The notes under the pieces: model-generated
Told to the model about the DNA's origin: nothing
Seen by the model: only the letters and a program-made list of their open reading frames with translations
Databases searched by the model: none
In this document: piece by piece, positions 35,932 to 47,584 of the stretch
Layout: every line of letters starts with the position of its first letter
Position numbering within the stretch: the stretch's first letter is position 1
Origin: Podospora bellae-mahoneyi
Taxonomy: Eukaryota > Ascomycota > Sordariomycetes > Sordariales > Podosporaceae
Direction: 5' to 3'
Assembly: GCF_035222275.1 (NCBI RefSeq)
Contig: NC_085886.1
Span: 744,001-808,000 of the forward strand
Length of the DNA: 64,000 nucleotides
Translations under genes and position numbers: made by a program

Positions 35932-37313
35932 TCAAGGAATACACTGTCTAATCTCCTTGCTTATAGTTCTCAGTCCACCAAGTCGCTCATTTACATTGCT
36001 CGAAAGGAATAATGAGGCAACGGGCCAGGCGTGAATGCCGCCGACAGCAGCTTCGCTCTTGACAACGACCGTCTCCTGCACGGTACCGATGAAGTCTTCG
36101 ATTTCCGGGGCAAACACCTCCTCGGTGCCATACGTTATATAAATCCCCTTTGACGGGGAAGACCGCTTCCACAAACTCATGTCTTTGCAACACCCCGGCG
36201 ATACTAACGGCTCTTTCTCTGGCATTTTCCCGCCTGCAAACTGCATTCCGTACTGATGCAGTTGTTTCACGTCAAGATAGTCGCTGACGGTATTCCGGTG
36301 CCGTGTGGAAACGAGCGTCACCCACGGTGAAATGAGGACGGCCAAGGCAGGCACCGGGAGTCGACGCCCATACCCGATGCCGTTTGCCTCTTGGCTACCT
36401 AGATGCAGCAGCAAACTGAGGATCAGAGTCGCACCTGCAGAATCACCACTGACACAGAGGAGTGAGGGATCTTGCACCACCTTCAGCACATGCTCGTAGC
36501 CCCGTACAGCCTCGTTGAGCTGGGTTGGAAATGCAGCGTCTGGCACTAGTGTGTACTCCAACGCAAATATGGCCGGGTTACTGTAGCCCAGAGCCTCCAG
36601 CTCCGATAACCAGGTTAGGAGAAATTCGAGATAGAAGTACGACGACCCCATCGAAAATCCACCACCTAACGACATCAGTATGGTGCATCATCGATGAGTT
36701 TCACCATCACTGGGCCCTTACCATGAGCGTAGAATAGCACAAAGTCGGGCTTCTCTTCCGGATTTTTGATCAGCCAGATGCCATGGAAGGACTCCTTCTT
36801 CACAGTCAGCCAGCCGCACAGGTAACCTAACATCTAGCCCGCAAGCTACTAACCTCGCGATGTTCCCTCCACGGAACAGGACACCTAAAATAGCCATGTC
36901 GCAACAGCCGGAACTGCATAAACGGAAGCGCAACCTCCTTGGAGAAGAAGACCCTACCGATTTTTGCAGGGACATGTTCGAATGCGTACCGGACACAGCG
37001 AATCACAAAATCCTCAAACGATGAGGCCTTCTGGACGAACAGAGACTGATTTTCAGGAGGTAAAAAGTATCTTTCTCTCATAAGCCCAACAGGTAGCTTC
37101 ACCGCTTGTTCTATTCAGCAAATGACCTTGAAGTGAGAATTCGGCCAACTTACAAAAGAACGGCAGTGCTTGAAGCACGCACCAGACTGTCTCGAAGAAT
37201 CCAACGTGCCATATCAGCTGGGGAGCCAAGAAGACGCAAAAGACCAAGCAGTCTAAATATGATACGGGTCCGAGGAGCAGCATCAGATCATGGCTTTCTG
37301 GACCGCGCGCCAT
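35932..37313 (-). CDS. Membrane-anchored alpha/beta-hydrolase (HSL/GDXG esterase family)
   Basis: Serine hydrolase of the hormone-sensitive-lipase type; the substrate is unknown. Exons 37154-37313, 36854-37104, 36722-36797 and 35932-36665 are in phase and give 406 residues. A hydrophobic N-terminal anchor (residues about 10-35, PVSYLDCLVFCVFL) suggests ER or other membrane attachment. The oxyanion-hole motif HGGGFSMG (about 162) is created by the third splice junction. The nucleophile lies in GDSAGATL (Ser about 238) and the catalytic His is probably in GGIHAWPV. The acid position reads YGTEEVFAPEIE, with Glu where Asp is more common. The acceptor at 36797 has a second AG three bases on (36794), so K may be included or skipped. 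Confidence 0.88.
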
Positions 37314-37699
37314 GTTTTATGGGGATCTTGCTCAGGGGTTCGCTGCATTCCGGAAGGTCTGGTAGACAGTAAACTGAGTGGCACTCCCCTGTCGAGCAAC
37401 CCCGCGGTGGTGACGTCGGAGGTGAATAGTCCGCAGCATCCACTGCTTGGCGACGGTTGAACGTTGAAGAGGTTTCGTATGGTAGTGGCGTGTAGTTTGT
37501 TGAGAGGGCATTGAAGCTCACGAGAGTTATCAAGTTGGTTTAGTTTTCCAGCCAGTCATAATGAACATATTCGTAAAGAGAACAAGCCACCATTACTGCG
37601 TTACAACAGCTCAATAGTTCCGTACCTGCATATGGCTTATCACCGACCAACGGTATGAAAGAGGAACCATTTTAGTTTCTACCCATTCACCCAACCCTA
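37314..37699. other. Spacer between hydrolase and xylulokinase
   Basis: 386 bases between two minus-strand genes. No gene or repeat is seen. Confidence 0.4.
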
Positions 37700-39523
37700 C
37701 TACGTATTCTTCGCAACTTTCAAAATCTCCTCCTCCATCTTCTCAAAAGCTCCCAACACATTCCCATACTTTTCAAACACCCCCTTTTTGTAACCCTCAT
37801 CCACCCTCTGAATCGCCCCCTCCTCCTTCCACCTCTTCCCAATCAACTCATCAAACGCCTCCCCATCCCCCCTCTCAAACGCCCAAACAGCCTTATACGC
37901 ACCCCCCAACGCGCACGCATTCCCCCCGACATCCAACTTGTAAACCCCATCCGCTCCCCCCAGCACATCCCCCAGCACCCGCGTAATAGCAGGGTTCAAA
38001 CTCCCTCCTCCAACCAAATAAACCCTCCCTGGCTGCGCCGGCAACCCCTCCCTCGGCGCCGTCACCAACTTCTGACTCCTCAACCTCATACTCAAAGCCT
38101 GACTCTCAATAATCGCCCTCGCGTCCGTCTCCTTGGCCCAGGGCTCCTTTACCTCCTCCAACCCCTCCCCCGAGTTGGCGTCACATGTATACCTCCACGT
38201 ACCAGCCTTGATGTTCGGTACAATCTCGGGCAGGTAAAAGTACAACCCCAGCTTTGCCCTATCTCCCTCCTTTCGCACATCCAACGGCGCTGTCTCGAGC
38301 GCGTGCTTGTTAAAGTTCTCCCAGACATCTCCAGACTCAGAACTAGGTAGTACGTCACGCACTTTTTCTCTAGCCAAACCCCCATTCTTGTAGCACAACA
38401 TAAACATGTACTGCCCCGGCGTGGTCGGGTGATTAAAAAAGTGATAGCTCGGATCCGGCTTGTAAACCGGCGTGCTCATCAAGAATGTCGTGCTAGTTCC
38501 CAGACTGACAATCGCATCCAGCGGCCTCAACGGCAAGGCCAGAATCGTGGCGGGGTTGTCACCCGTAAAAGGGGCCACCCCGCAGTCGGGGGAGAAGTTG
38601 TACTTGTTTACGAAATAAGAGGACACATTGCCCATGCTGCCGCCGCCGTCTTGTCTTACCTCGCCGAGTTTAGCTCTGAGGTCATCGGGCGAGCCACCCG
38701 AGGCGAGGTCGAGAAGGGGGGATGACCAGTTGTTGGAGGGGATGTCCCATAGGTTCATCCCGCAGACGTCGGAGATGTCCATGGGCGCGATGGAGCCGAG
38801 GAAGAGGGAGGCGAGGAAGGAGGAGACGAGGGAGATGCGGGAGGTGGAGGTGTACATTTGGGGGAGCTTGTGGCGGAGGCGCATGATTTGGGTGCCGGTG
38901 AAGCGCTGTTTACATATATCACTGTTAGTTAGATGTAAGAAAAGGGATTGAAGGGGGTGAACAAACATGATGCGCCGCGCTCCCCGTGGCCTGAGCCAAC
39001 CTCTCTGCCGTCCCCATTGTCTCCTCAAACTTGTCGCACTCATGCTGGGTGCTGTGATCTTGCCAGTTGGGGGCGAAGGGGTGTGAGAAGGCTCCCGCGA
39101 GTTGGTCAACAAGGGACTTGTCCGCGGTTAAACCGCCGAGGAGCTGCTCGGCTTCATGGCTCCAGTAGACGCTACCGTGTTGTTGGCAGGAGCCGCTGAT
39201 GCCCTTGATGCAGTTCAGGGGTGTGTTTTGCTCTTGGAGACGCCGGAGGACAAGGTCGAGGGACTCGAGCCAGAGGGCTACGGGGGCAAAGACCTCGCCT
39301 TCTTGTTCGTTGACGAGGACGCCCTTTTTGATCTTGTATTTGGCGCCAAAGTCCTGGTCGAAGTCGACTTTGGCGGAGGAGACGATGGAGAGGTCGGATT
39401 GAATGACGATGGCTTTGAGAGGTTAGTTTTGACCAGAGAAGAGGTCCTGGAAAGTTTGGGTGTACCTTTGAGCTGTTGGGTTGAGAGGTCAAACCCCAGG
39501 TAAAGGGGTCCGTTGTCGGTCAT
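37700..39523 (-). CDS. XKS1: D-xylulose kinase (FGGY family)
   Basis: Phosphorylates D-xylulose to xylulose 5-phosphate using ATP, the last step of fungal xylose and arabinose catabolism into the pentose phosphate pathway; cytosolic. Exons 39466-39523, 38967-39412 and 37700-38905 are in phase and give 569 residues, the normal length. FGGY landmarks are all present: GFDLSTQQLK at the start, GSCQQHGSVYW, FTGTQIMRLRHKLP across the second junction, DVCGMNLWDI, GDNPATILAL, SLGTSTTFLMS and GGGSLNPAI. ATG 39523 begins MTDNGPLYLGFD, the family N-terminus. The hydrolase next door is on the same strand, but I see no evidence of shared function. Confidence 0.96.
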
Positions 39524-40509
39524 GGTGTAAGTCGTCAAGCTCTATGTTCAACACCGCGGGGTAATTTGGACGCAGTTCACACAATGATCACCCAATATCT
39601 CTGAGAAACTAACAGCAGTAGGAGGAGAGAGGAAAACAACTGATCATGATTCTTTTATTTCTTCCCGGCAAAACAGATCGACGTGGGGCATGGTCGTCAT
39701 GAGTGGTAGCTGATCTCGCGGGGACCTTTTCCCCCCAGAGCTTCCCTCGCGCCTGTAGCGGATGGCGGGGCAGCGCATCATGGGAACAGGCGGCAGCCTC
39801 GTCTGATGGGGGAATTTAGCCTGATATCAGAGCTGGCGCGGCCGACCAATGCCAGCTCGCCGTTTTGGAGCTCTTGCTTTTTTGTTGTCCGGGAGGGCCT
39901 GTCCAAACTGTCAAGTGGAGTGCTTGTTGAAGAGTGGGGGTGGGAGCAACTTCATTGTGCAGAGGAGCAGGAAGTTTTTTTGGAAAGAGATGAGTGAGAG
40001 CAAACTCTTCGTCGTAAATAGAGAAACTTCCGTCTGATAAAAGAAACTACCGTCTGAGATAAAGAAACTTCCGTCTGATAGAGGAAGTTCCGTCTGATTC
40101 CAAGTTTGGAAGTGCTCGGTATAAGAAGAGGATTTAACAGCACACTTCCAACCCGAACCCTCACTTTCACAACTCCCGGCCGGCAGACCCCAGCCTGTCA
40201 GGGCCTCAGCCCCTGCAAGTGCAATGCTCCAGGCTGTTTTGTTTCCCTGCCCAGCGCCAGTGACGAAAGCCAACCTGGCAAGTGTCGAACCCGCCTCGCC
40301 CTTTTTTTCACGACATGGTAGACCAGTCCGAGCCTGCCAATTCACTGTTGACGGAATTGGGACCAACCGAGTGAGAAGCCACGAGACGATACCGTATACC
40401 CAACAAAGACGCGCCAGCCACGTTTCCTCGAATTCATTTTCGAGTGCCATCACTGGACGCCATGGATAAGCGAGCTTCCAGCGCATCGACCACTTGAAGG
40501 AAGCCCAGT
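39524..40509. other. Divergent promoter between xylulokinase and SLP1
   Basis: About 1 kb between divergent starts. It carries a fourfold 20-bp tandem array (listed separately, 40022-40099). No gene is supported. Confidence 0.45.
40022..40099. repeat. Four-copy 20-bp tandem repeat, unit AGAAACTTCCGTCTGATA
   Basis: Copies start at 40022, 40042, 40063 and 40082 (spacing 20, 21, 19). CCGTCTGA is invariant in all four; the AGAAACTT half varies slightly. The array lies 410-490 bases upstream of the SLP1 start, where a cluster of transcription-factor sites would be expected. Confidence 0.8.
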
Positions 40510-43500
40510 ATGCGATCTTCACCAACACCTTGGAGAAATTCACCTGCACTGGGACTAGTGTTACTGGGACTCTACGCAACAGCTGTTGTCTCCAGTGGAT
40601 CTATTTCCGAAACGCCAGCCGTAACGGCCCCATCCGTAACGACGACGGCGATAGTCACGACACCCACGGCGCCCGCGACGGCAGCTCTATCTGTCACTTC
40701 CCCCGGAGTCTGCGAATTCAAGACTATCAACTACATCACACATACCCTCCCGCAACAATGCTTGCGCTCAGCATGGACGAGCCCAAAACCGGCCGCTACA
40801 GCCGTCGTCGAAAGCACAGCTGCCGAAACGGTCACTGTCAGTATCACATCAGTTGTCAATAATGCGACACAGCAAGAGCAGGCAGCCGGTACCGAACAAA
40901 AGGAGGAAGAGGAATCGGTGGCCTTCATGTCATTTGAAGAGTGGAAAGAGATGATGCTGCGCAAGTCAGGCCAGGATCCCGCCAACATCAAGAAGGCACA
41001 AAAACAACACCACGGAGATCACCACAAGCCCGACCGTGAACCGGGACTCAACAGCGACAACATGGACAGCCTGGGCAACGATGGAGAAATACTGGACTTT
41101 GACGCCCTCACGGAGAAATTCACCGAGATCACGTCCTCCTCTTCTGGGGATGCTGTGGCTGAAGCCAGCAAAGAGGTACAGGAAGAACAAATCCTCTATG
41201 ACGATAACAAAACACCATACTACCGGAGTAAGGACGCTGGAAAGACATGCAAGGAGAGGTTCTCGTTCTCATCATTCGATGCGGGTGCTACTATCCTCAA
41301 AACAAGCCCTGGTGCTAAGAACGCTAAGGCCATCCTGGTGGAAAACAAGGACACATATATGCTACTCGAGTGCCATCGGAAAAACAAGTTTGTCATTGTC
41401 GAGCTGAGTGATGATATCCTTGTTGACACAGTCGTGTTGGCGAATTTTGAGTTCTTTTCCAGCATGATTCGAAAGTTCCGGGTCAGCGCCAGTGATCGAT
41501 ACCCCGTGAAGTTGGACAAGTGGGTGGACTTGGGCACCTTTGAGGCTCGAAATGCTCGAGATATTCAGCCTTTTCTGGTTGAACATCCTCAGATCTACAC
41601 CAAGTACATCCGTATCGAGTTTCTGAGCCACTATGGAAACGAGTATTATTGCCCAGTCTCACTGCTACGTGTTCATGGAACGAGGATGTTGGATAGTTGG
41701 AAAGAGCCCAGAGAGGATGATGAGCCGGAGCAAATTGAAGGGTCTTCCACTCAGGAGGTTGTTCCCGAGATCCAAGAGCCCCCTTCAGAGCCGACTTCGG
41801 TCATGGAGAGTGAGCAGGCCAACGATACAAAGGAGGCTTCTCCAGATACAATAGACATTGATACAGGCTCATCTCCCTGGCAACCATACGACAGCCACTT
41901 TGTGCTTGAGACCTGCGCAATGCGTTCGACTACGACAAGTGATCCGACACCTGCTTCGGGACCAGATGGTGCCGAAAAACACAGCAACTCAACTTCCAAA
42001 GCTGACGCCGGGCCCGAAAAAGCAGTACCAGCAGACAAGGCCAAGGAGACACCAAAGGCCGAAAAGATCTTCCCCTCTCCGGTGACAGGAGACACGGCCA
42101 CTGGTCAAGGCCAACCAAACGCTGCACCCCCAGCGTCCAACCCTCCACCTCAGCCAGATAGCGGTGACAATGCCAACACGGGAAACCACCAGGATAACCA
42201 AAAGAAGCCGCCAAACCGTGCCAGTGACACCTCCCCCGACACCACCCCATCTCAAGGCTCAGCAAAAACCCCAGGCAAAGAAGGCGAAAAACCCTCCAAC
42301 GCAACCCGCAGCAAGACAACTCCCACCTCAGGGCATCCCTCCTCCTCCCCCACCGTCCAAGAATCATTCTTCAAACAAGTCAACAAGCGCCTCCAACACC
42401 TCGAATCCAACACCTCCCTCTCCCTCCAGTACATAGAAGAGCAATCCCGCTTCCTCCAAGAAGTCCTCCGCACCATGGAGCGCAAACAGCTCACCCGGGT
42501 GGACTCCTTTCTTAACACCCTCAACCAAACCGTCTTTTCCGAGCTCCGCCACGTCAGGACCCAGTACGACCAAATGTGGCAGTCGACCGTCATTGCCCTG
42601 GAAACGCAGAGAGAACAATCCGACCGCCAAATCGTCGCCCTCACCACCCGCCTCAACGTTCTCGCCGATGAGGTAGTGTTTCAAAAGCGCATGGCGATCT
42701 TCCAGTCAGTGCTGATATTATCCTGCCTGGTTCTCGTAATCTTCACCAACCGCGGCGGTAGCGACTCATCCTTCCTGCCCCCATCCCTATCCCGTGACCC
42801 GTCCTCCGCGGCAGCGGCATATTACCGGCGATACGCAGCAGGGTTCATGTCCAACGGTGCCAGGTCCGAAACTGCCTCCCCACCACCTATCTCCCCCGTG
42901 CCGGGGAGTAGTCATTTTGATTCTATTCACCACAGGATGAACTTTTCCCCTTCACCACCATCCGCCTCGTCGTCGTCTGCTGCTACTCTTGCGGCGTCTG
43001 CGCTCCCGAGACAGATTTACTCCCCTACCGGCATTCATAAACGACCTGTTCCAGCTCATAGGGAGAAATCCCTCCCAATGATCCCGCCTTTAACTCCAGA
43101 GTCGAGTCGGGAAGGGACACCAGCTATTCACATCTCTAATCACGGCTCTCCCCCTGATGACCAGGATGAGCTGGGTAGTAATAACAACAACAAGTTGCAG
43201 CCGCTGCTGGAGGGGATAAGGGAGGAGTCACCGTCTCCTTCACCGTCGCCCTCGCCATCACCCGGAGAGACGGCCACGCAGCGGAGGAGGAGGCAGCAGC
43301 AGCTTCACCAGCCGTCTACCTCGTCGCTCTTGTCGCTGTCGTCGACGGACTACCATGAGATCTCGTCCATCGAGACGAATGGGGAGGATGGTGGGAAGGA
43401 AAGGACGCGGTCGTCACCAGAGGTTGAAGGACAAGAATCGGAAGGCGAAGAGGACGACCAAGAGAACGTGTCACAAGACAGGAGGGGGGCTAGGAAGCCG

Positions 43501-43530
43501 CTTCCTGCGTTGCCAGACGGTCCAAACTGA
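40510..43530 (+). CDS. SLP1: SUN-like domain ER membrane protein SLP1 (SUCO/Osteopotentia family)
   Basis: ER protein with a lumenal SUN-like domain. Yeast Slp1, with Emp65, protects folding soluble proteins from degradation, and homologues occur widely. One 1006-residue exon. A hydrophobic N-terminus (residues 13-32, ALGLVLLGLYATAVVSSGSI) is the probable signal peptide. The SUN-like domain spans about residues 230-400, with CKERFSFSSFDAGATIL, then YMLLECHRKNKFVIVELSDD, and VSLLRVHGTRM at its end. A P/T/S/K-rich linker follows, a coiled coil at about 620-725 (VNKRLQHLESNTSLSLQYIE), one membrane segment at about 735-752 (SVLILSCLVLVIFTN), and a cytosolic S/P-rich tail with an acidic end. Domain order matches the family. 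Confidence 0.92.
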   Translation: MRSSPTPWRNSPALGLVLLGLYATAVVSSGSISETPAVTAPSVTTTAIVTTPTAPATAALSVTSPGVCEFKTINYITHTLPQQCLRSAWTSPKPAATAVVESTAAETVTVSITSVVNNATQQEQAAGTEQKEEEESVAFMSFEEWKEMMLRKSGQDPANIKKAQKQHHGDHHKPDREPGLNSDNMDSLGNDGEILDFDALTEKFTEITSSSSGDAVAEASKEVQEEQILYDDNKTPYYRSKDAGKTCKERFSFSSFDAGATILKTSPGAKNAKAILVENKDTYMLLECHRKNKFVIVELSDDILVDTVVLANFEFFSSMIRKFRVSASDRYPVKLDKWVDLGTFEARNARDIQPFLVEHPQIYTKYIRIEFLSHYGNEYYCPVSLLRVHGTRMLDSWKEPREDDEPEQIEGSSTQEVVPEIQEPPSEPTSVMESEQANDTKEASPDTIDIDTGSSPWQPYDSHFVLETCAMRSTTTSDPTPASGPDGAEKHSNSTSKADAGPEKAVPADKAKETPKAEKIFPSPVTGDTATGQGQPNAAPPASNPPPQPDSGDNANTGNHQDNQKKPPNRASDTSPDTTPSQGSAKTPGKEGEKPSNATRSKTTPTSGHPSSSPTVQESFFKQVNKRLQHLESNTSLSLQYIEEQSRFLQEVLRTMERKQLTRVDSFLNTLNQTVFSELRHVRTQYDQMWQSTVIALETQREQSDRQIVALTTRLNVLADEVVFQKRMAIFQSVLILSCLVLVIFTNRGGSDSSFLPPSLSRDPSSAAAAYYRRYAAGFMSNGARSETASPPPISPVPGSSHFDSIHHRMNFSPSPPSASSSSAATLAASALPRQIYSPTGIHKRPVPAHREKSLPMIPPLTPESSREGTPAIHISNHGSPPDDQDELGSNNNNKLQPLLEGIREESPSPSPSPSPSPGETATQRRRRQQQLHQPSTSSLLSLSSTDYHEISSIETNGEDGGKERTRSSPEVEGQESEGEEDDQENVSQDRRGARKPLPALPDGPN

Positions 43531-44205
43531 GCATGTACATAATAATGATTGTTACGAAAGTATTTTGTATCTAGCAACATCGTAATTACCCGTGATATCC
43601 TTTCGCACAAGAAGCAAAAACAACTCTTTTCTGCGTGGTATGAACACCCCGTCACCTGGATTCTACCAAGACTCAAGCACACCACGACATCCACAGCGAT
43701 AGCCAAGACATGAACAGCAGGAATCACGTAATAGAGTAAAGCAACACTGTTTAAAATCTATATGAACTTGGGCACAGCACAGCTCGTTCTTGATTCCGCT
43801 GCCAAGAGAAACAACACGCTGTGGTATCGGACGATCGACCTTTCCTAGACCACCAAGGTTTCAAGAAACCCTCTGTGACTAGCCCAATCTTCCCGCTCAA
43901 ACCATCGCGATTGCCTGTAAGGATGCACCGCCTCTTCAGAGTGCCTATTACCCGTTCCCAGTTTCTCCTCCCAAGACACCACCCGCTAAAGATGATGACC
44001 GATTACCAGATACTGATCCCATTTCCTCGCCTCAGATCATCATCAACTTTGATGATTTGTCAAAGATGGCAAAGCAAAGCGAACCAAAATAAGAAGCAAC
44101 TTCATGACATCATCAAAAAAAGATGATCAAAGGAAGGATATCCGAGTGTCGCCAATCTTCGGTGACTGAAAGGTTGGTAGGTAATGATGCCGAGTTGGTT
44201 CTTGA
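43531..44205. other. 3' regions between convergent SLP1 and the Mei2-like gene
   Basis: 675 bases with no recognisable gene. Both transcripts end here. Confidence 0.4.
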
Positions 44206-46885
44206 TTAGCCCATGTAGAGGCTAGGCTGCTGGATGTGGGAGTCATAGTCGTACTCCTCAAGCGCAGCAAGTCTGGTTCCACGGTCGTATTGAGAACGGC
44301 GGCGGCGCTGCTCGTCACGAAAATGCTGGCCGGCATTGGGAGTGAAGAGGCCTGGTGGCGGACAAATGGTGTTAATATCAAACTTGCACCTGGTAGAATG
44401 ACTCGAACTCACCAACATGCTCAGCGTTTTCACAGCTCCTCTTCATCTTGGACTGGTTGTCCGGGCCCGGGAAAGCCTCCTCCTCACCAGCCAACTCAGG
44501 TCTGGGACCATTGAGCGTGAAGTAAAGCTGCTGATGGTCAATAAGAGCTCGAAACTCAAATGGGAGAGAGAGTCGACCGTACCTTGGGGCGATAGTGAGG
44601 GGCCTCAAGCATAACAGAGCTGTTGCGGAACTTCTGGACAAGGCAGTCCTTGCCCTGGATAGCTGCAAATTGTCAACAGCCGATCCATCTCAGAAGAGTA
44701 ATTCGAAAAGCTTACTGGCATATGAGATCTCGGCAACCTTGTCGCTCTTGAAGCAGTTCCAACGTTGGTTGCCACGGGCATTGACGAACTAGGGCACTGT
44801 CAGAAAATTTCAATATCCAGTTAGTGGAGGATCACATACATCGATGATGTCGAGCGGCTACAAATTCGGTCAGTGTCAGGTTTGCTCGGCATGGAAAAGA
44901 AAAACTTACGTCAACAAAGTTGATGAAGGCATAGCCAACACTGTTATAGAACATCAGCAACTGGCTCACACCGAAAGGAATGCTTGATGCACATACTTGC
45001 AGTCGTTGGCGAAGTCGATTCGCAAGTACATGAAGTCGTACTTGCCCCAGCTGGACTCATCCACAATCTTCTTCAACATCGCTTGGTCGACCTTGTTCGG
45101 AATGTTTCGCAGCATAATCTATGACGTGTTAGAAAACGATACTTTCTTTTTTCAAAGAGATAGATACTGACTGTGGTGCGGACATCGATGCCATCCCGAA
45201 TCTTGTTGACATCAACATGGTTGTGATGGCCGGCGGCATTGTAGTAAGGGGACCGATTGACCCGCATGGCGTTCTGACGACGACCATCCATACGATAGGG
45301 CTGCATGCCCCTGGGACTGGCGTAGTCGCCATGGTGAAACGCTAACGGAGTGCTAGGCGGAGTATACAACGGCGCCATGACCGGCATGCCGCCAGTCATC
45401 GGGGTCATGGGACTCATGGGAGAAATGCCCTGGCTGCGTGTGGGAGTGTGGTCGAGAACGTAACGAGCCGGCAAGCTGTGCTGAATACCGTGATAGACTA
45501 CAGTGGGATACATGGCCATCTGCTGATGGGGCAATTGCATCCCACTGGCCGGCGAATGGGCAAGATGCCCAGAGGGCACAATCTGTTGATGATGAGAAGG
45601 CTTCGAGATACCCATGCTCTGAAACAGGTTGGTCATGTCCTGAACCGGACTTCTCGGAGCGCGGGGAGCATGCACATCAAAAGGCTGGTAGGCTCCGCAG
45701 GTGGCGTCGGGCAGGGCAGAAATCAAGTTCAGGTAAACGCCCTGAGATTAGATGTTAGTCACATATAGATCGGATGAGACGAGAGAGTGTAGACTTACAT
45801 TGAAAGTGCGACCATTGAGGGCCTCTGCGGCAGTAATGGCGGCATCGCAGTCACAAAATTCAACTGTGGCGTGGAAAGGAATGTCTTTCGTCCCGGATAG
45901 CTGGCGAAAGGCAAGGACCTCACCATGAGATTCCATGAGAGTGCGGACCACAGTGTTGGTGTGGAAAACGTCAAAATTCGCGCTCTCTTGAGGGAACGCG
46001 ATAGCCCGGAGCAAGCCATCCGAAACCTGCTGGTGATTCTCACCAGGATTGCGGGCCTGATATGAGGTTAGCACGTATATCCGACCAGTGGCAGAAGCTT
46101 GACGCCATCACGTACCTGGTGAAAATCCGCCGCGGCAATATACTGGGCACGCCAGTCCTGGGAACCGAGCTGAACATTCTCGTGAATGTTGGTGGCATCG
46201 CGAATGTTGGAGAAAAACAAATAGACTCTCCCATCCTTCGCGAAGATGACGCGCTTACCCTGGCAAGGTGAACCAAACTGACTCAGTTTCTACACATATT
46301 GTTAGATATTTACGACTCATCAGGCATAGTCAGCACGGGACAAACCTCAAGATACGTTTCGACTTCTGACAAGGTTACGGAAGCCGTGGAAGAGAAGATA
46401 GTGACATAATGAGTGATCCCTAGCTCAGTGCTGAAACGGCCAGAGAGAGGGCCGGCGGCACTGGCCAGCGATCGAAAGTTCTGCTGAGGGCCATTGGAGG
46501 GACCCTGTTGTCCATTGAGGGAACCATGAGCGACCACTGGGACAGACAAGGGCCTGAAGGCGGAAGCGGTCGGAGAGAGCTTCTGGTCCAATGTCGACTT
46601 GGAGGGGGTCGCGTTGCTGGAAATGAACGGGTCCTTTTCGGCCACAGGAGCAACATTACCGAAGTGTTCCGTCGACTTCTGATGAAACAATGAGTGGTTG
46701 GTGGGACCGTTGAGGCTCATGCCGGTGATGCCGGCGTACAGTTTGTTCGATCTGGCCGAGCCGTCATCGGGCGAGAAGGCAGTCAAACGAGTATCGGGGG
46801 TACCATCGTGTTTGTACGAATCCGCCGCGCCGCTCGAGGAATGAGGGGAGGATGGATTGAACGTCCCGTCACGAGACTGTGCCAT
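44206..46885 (-). CDS. Mei2-like RNA-binding protein (RRM_2 C-terminal domain)
   Basis: Relative of S. pombe Mei2, which sequesters the DSR-mRNA destruction machinery to start meiosis; function in filamentous fungi is poorly known. Eleven exons (46346-46885, 46116-46289, 45799-46056, 45172-45741, 44997-45118, 44910-44940, 44840-44857, 44716-44788, 44583-44662, 44413-44527, 44206-44351) stay in phase and give 708 residues. Two N-terminal RRM-like blocks (GKRVIFAKDGRVYLFFSNI and HATVEFCDCDAAITAAEAL) precede a disordered M/P/H-rich stretch. The diagnostic C-terminal RRM at about 515-640 starts IMLRNIPNKVDQAMLKKIVD and has NVGYAFINFVDPLDIIDFV. That domain is cut into seven exons, including ones of 31 and 18 nt. 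The tail ends QPSLYMG. Confidence 0.92.
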
Positions 46886-47301
46886 TGTAACGACCTGGAA
46901 AAATCAAAGGTCGTTGTCGAGGGAGGTGAGCGAGAGATCCGATGGTCCGAAGGACACGACAAAGCAGAGGGAACTGGCGGTGGAGGTCTTGAGCCAAAAC
47001 CCTTTGCAGGAAGTGTCAAAGGGAGAAGAGTTGGAGGGCAGGAAGAATTCCTAAGGCACAGAGCAGGCAGGTGACCGGTGGAGATAAAATCTCTGCAAGA
47101 GCAGTGTCAGTGGTGTCATAAGTTGGGATGAAGAAGGAACGAGTGGTCGGATCACCCTAAGGCAGAAACACAGTTATGCTTGCAGACGGAAGGAGCGGCT
47201 GGGGGAAATAACGACTCGGCCCTAGACGATAAACAATCGGTCTCAAACGATTGTCCAAGATGACTTTATCGTTTGGGATCGTAGGATTGGAAACCGTGTT
47301 T

Positions 47302-47378
47302 CGTCCTCAGCCGGAGTGACTGCAGTCACTCTGGCGGCCGAAGACGGAACCACAACACAGCTCTGGCGGCTGAAGACG
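47302..47378. repeat. Palindrome flanked by three copies of a CTCTGGCGGCTGAAGACG-like element
   Basis: GAGTGACTGCAGTCACTC at 47314-47331 is a perfect 18-bp palindrome. CTCTGGCGGCCGAAGACG (47329-47346) recurs at 47361-47378 with one C/T change, and an inverted, slightly shortened copy lies at 47302-47316. The layout resembles the end of a small inverted-repeat element. Confidence 0.6.
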
Positions 47379-47584
47379 AAATCACCACCCGAATTGTGGG
47401 GGCAGGATCATCGGGAAGGACCATTTGGTGCCTGATTACGTAGTGATTCCAGGCTGAAGGCTTGAGTGTGAAAGAACCTCGGAGGGAAAGGCCGCTCTTT
47501 CAACTAGAAAAAACGAAACAGTTCAACAGGAAGGAAGTAACGATTTGCCAAAGCAACAACACGTGACTGATGCATTGACTGCTT

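Noticed and set aside
41930-42367. Long minus-strand frames opposite SLP1
   Set aside because: SLP1 is a clean 1006-codon gene with recognised domains. The antisense frames show no family wording.
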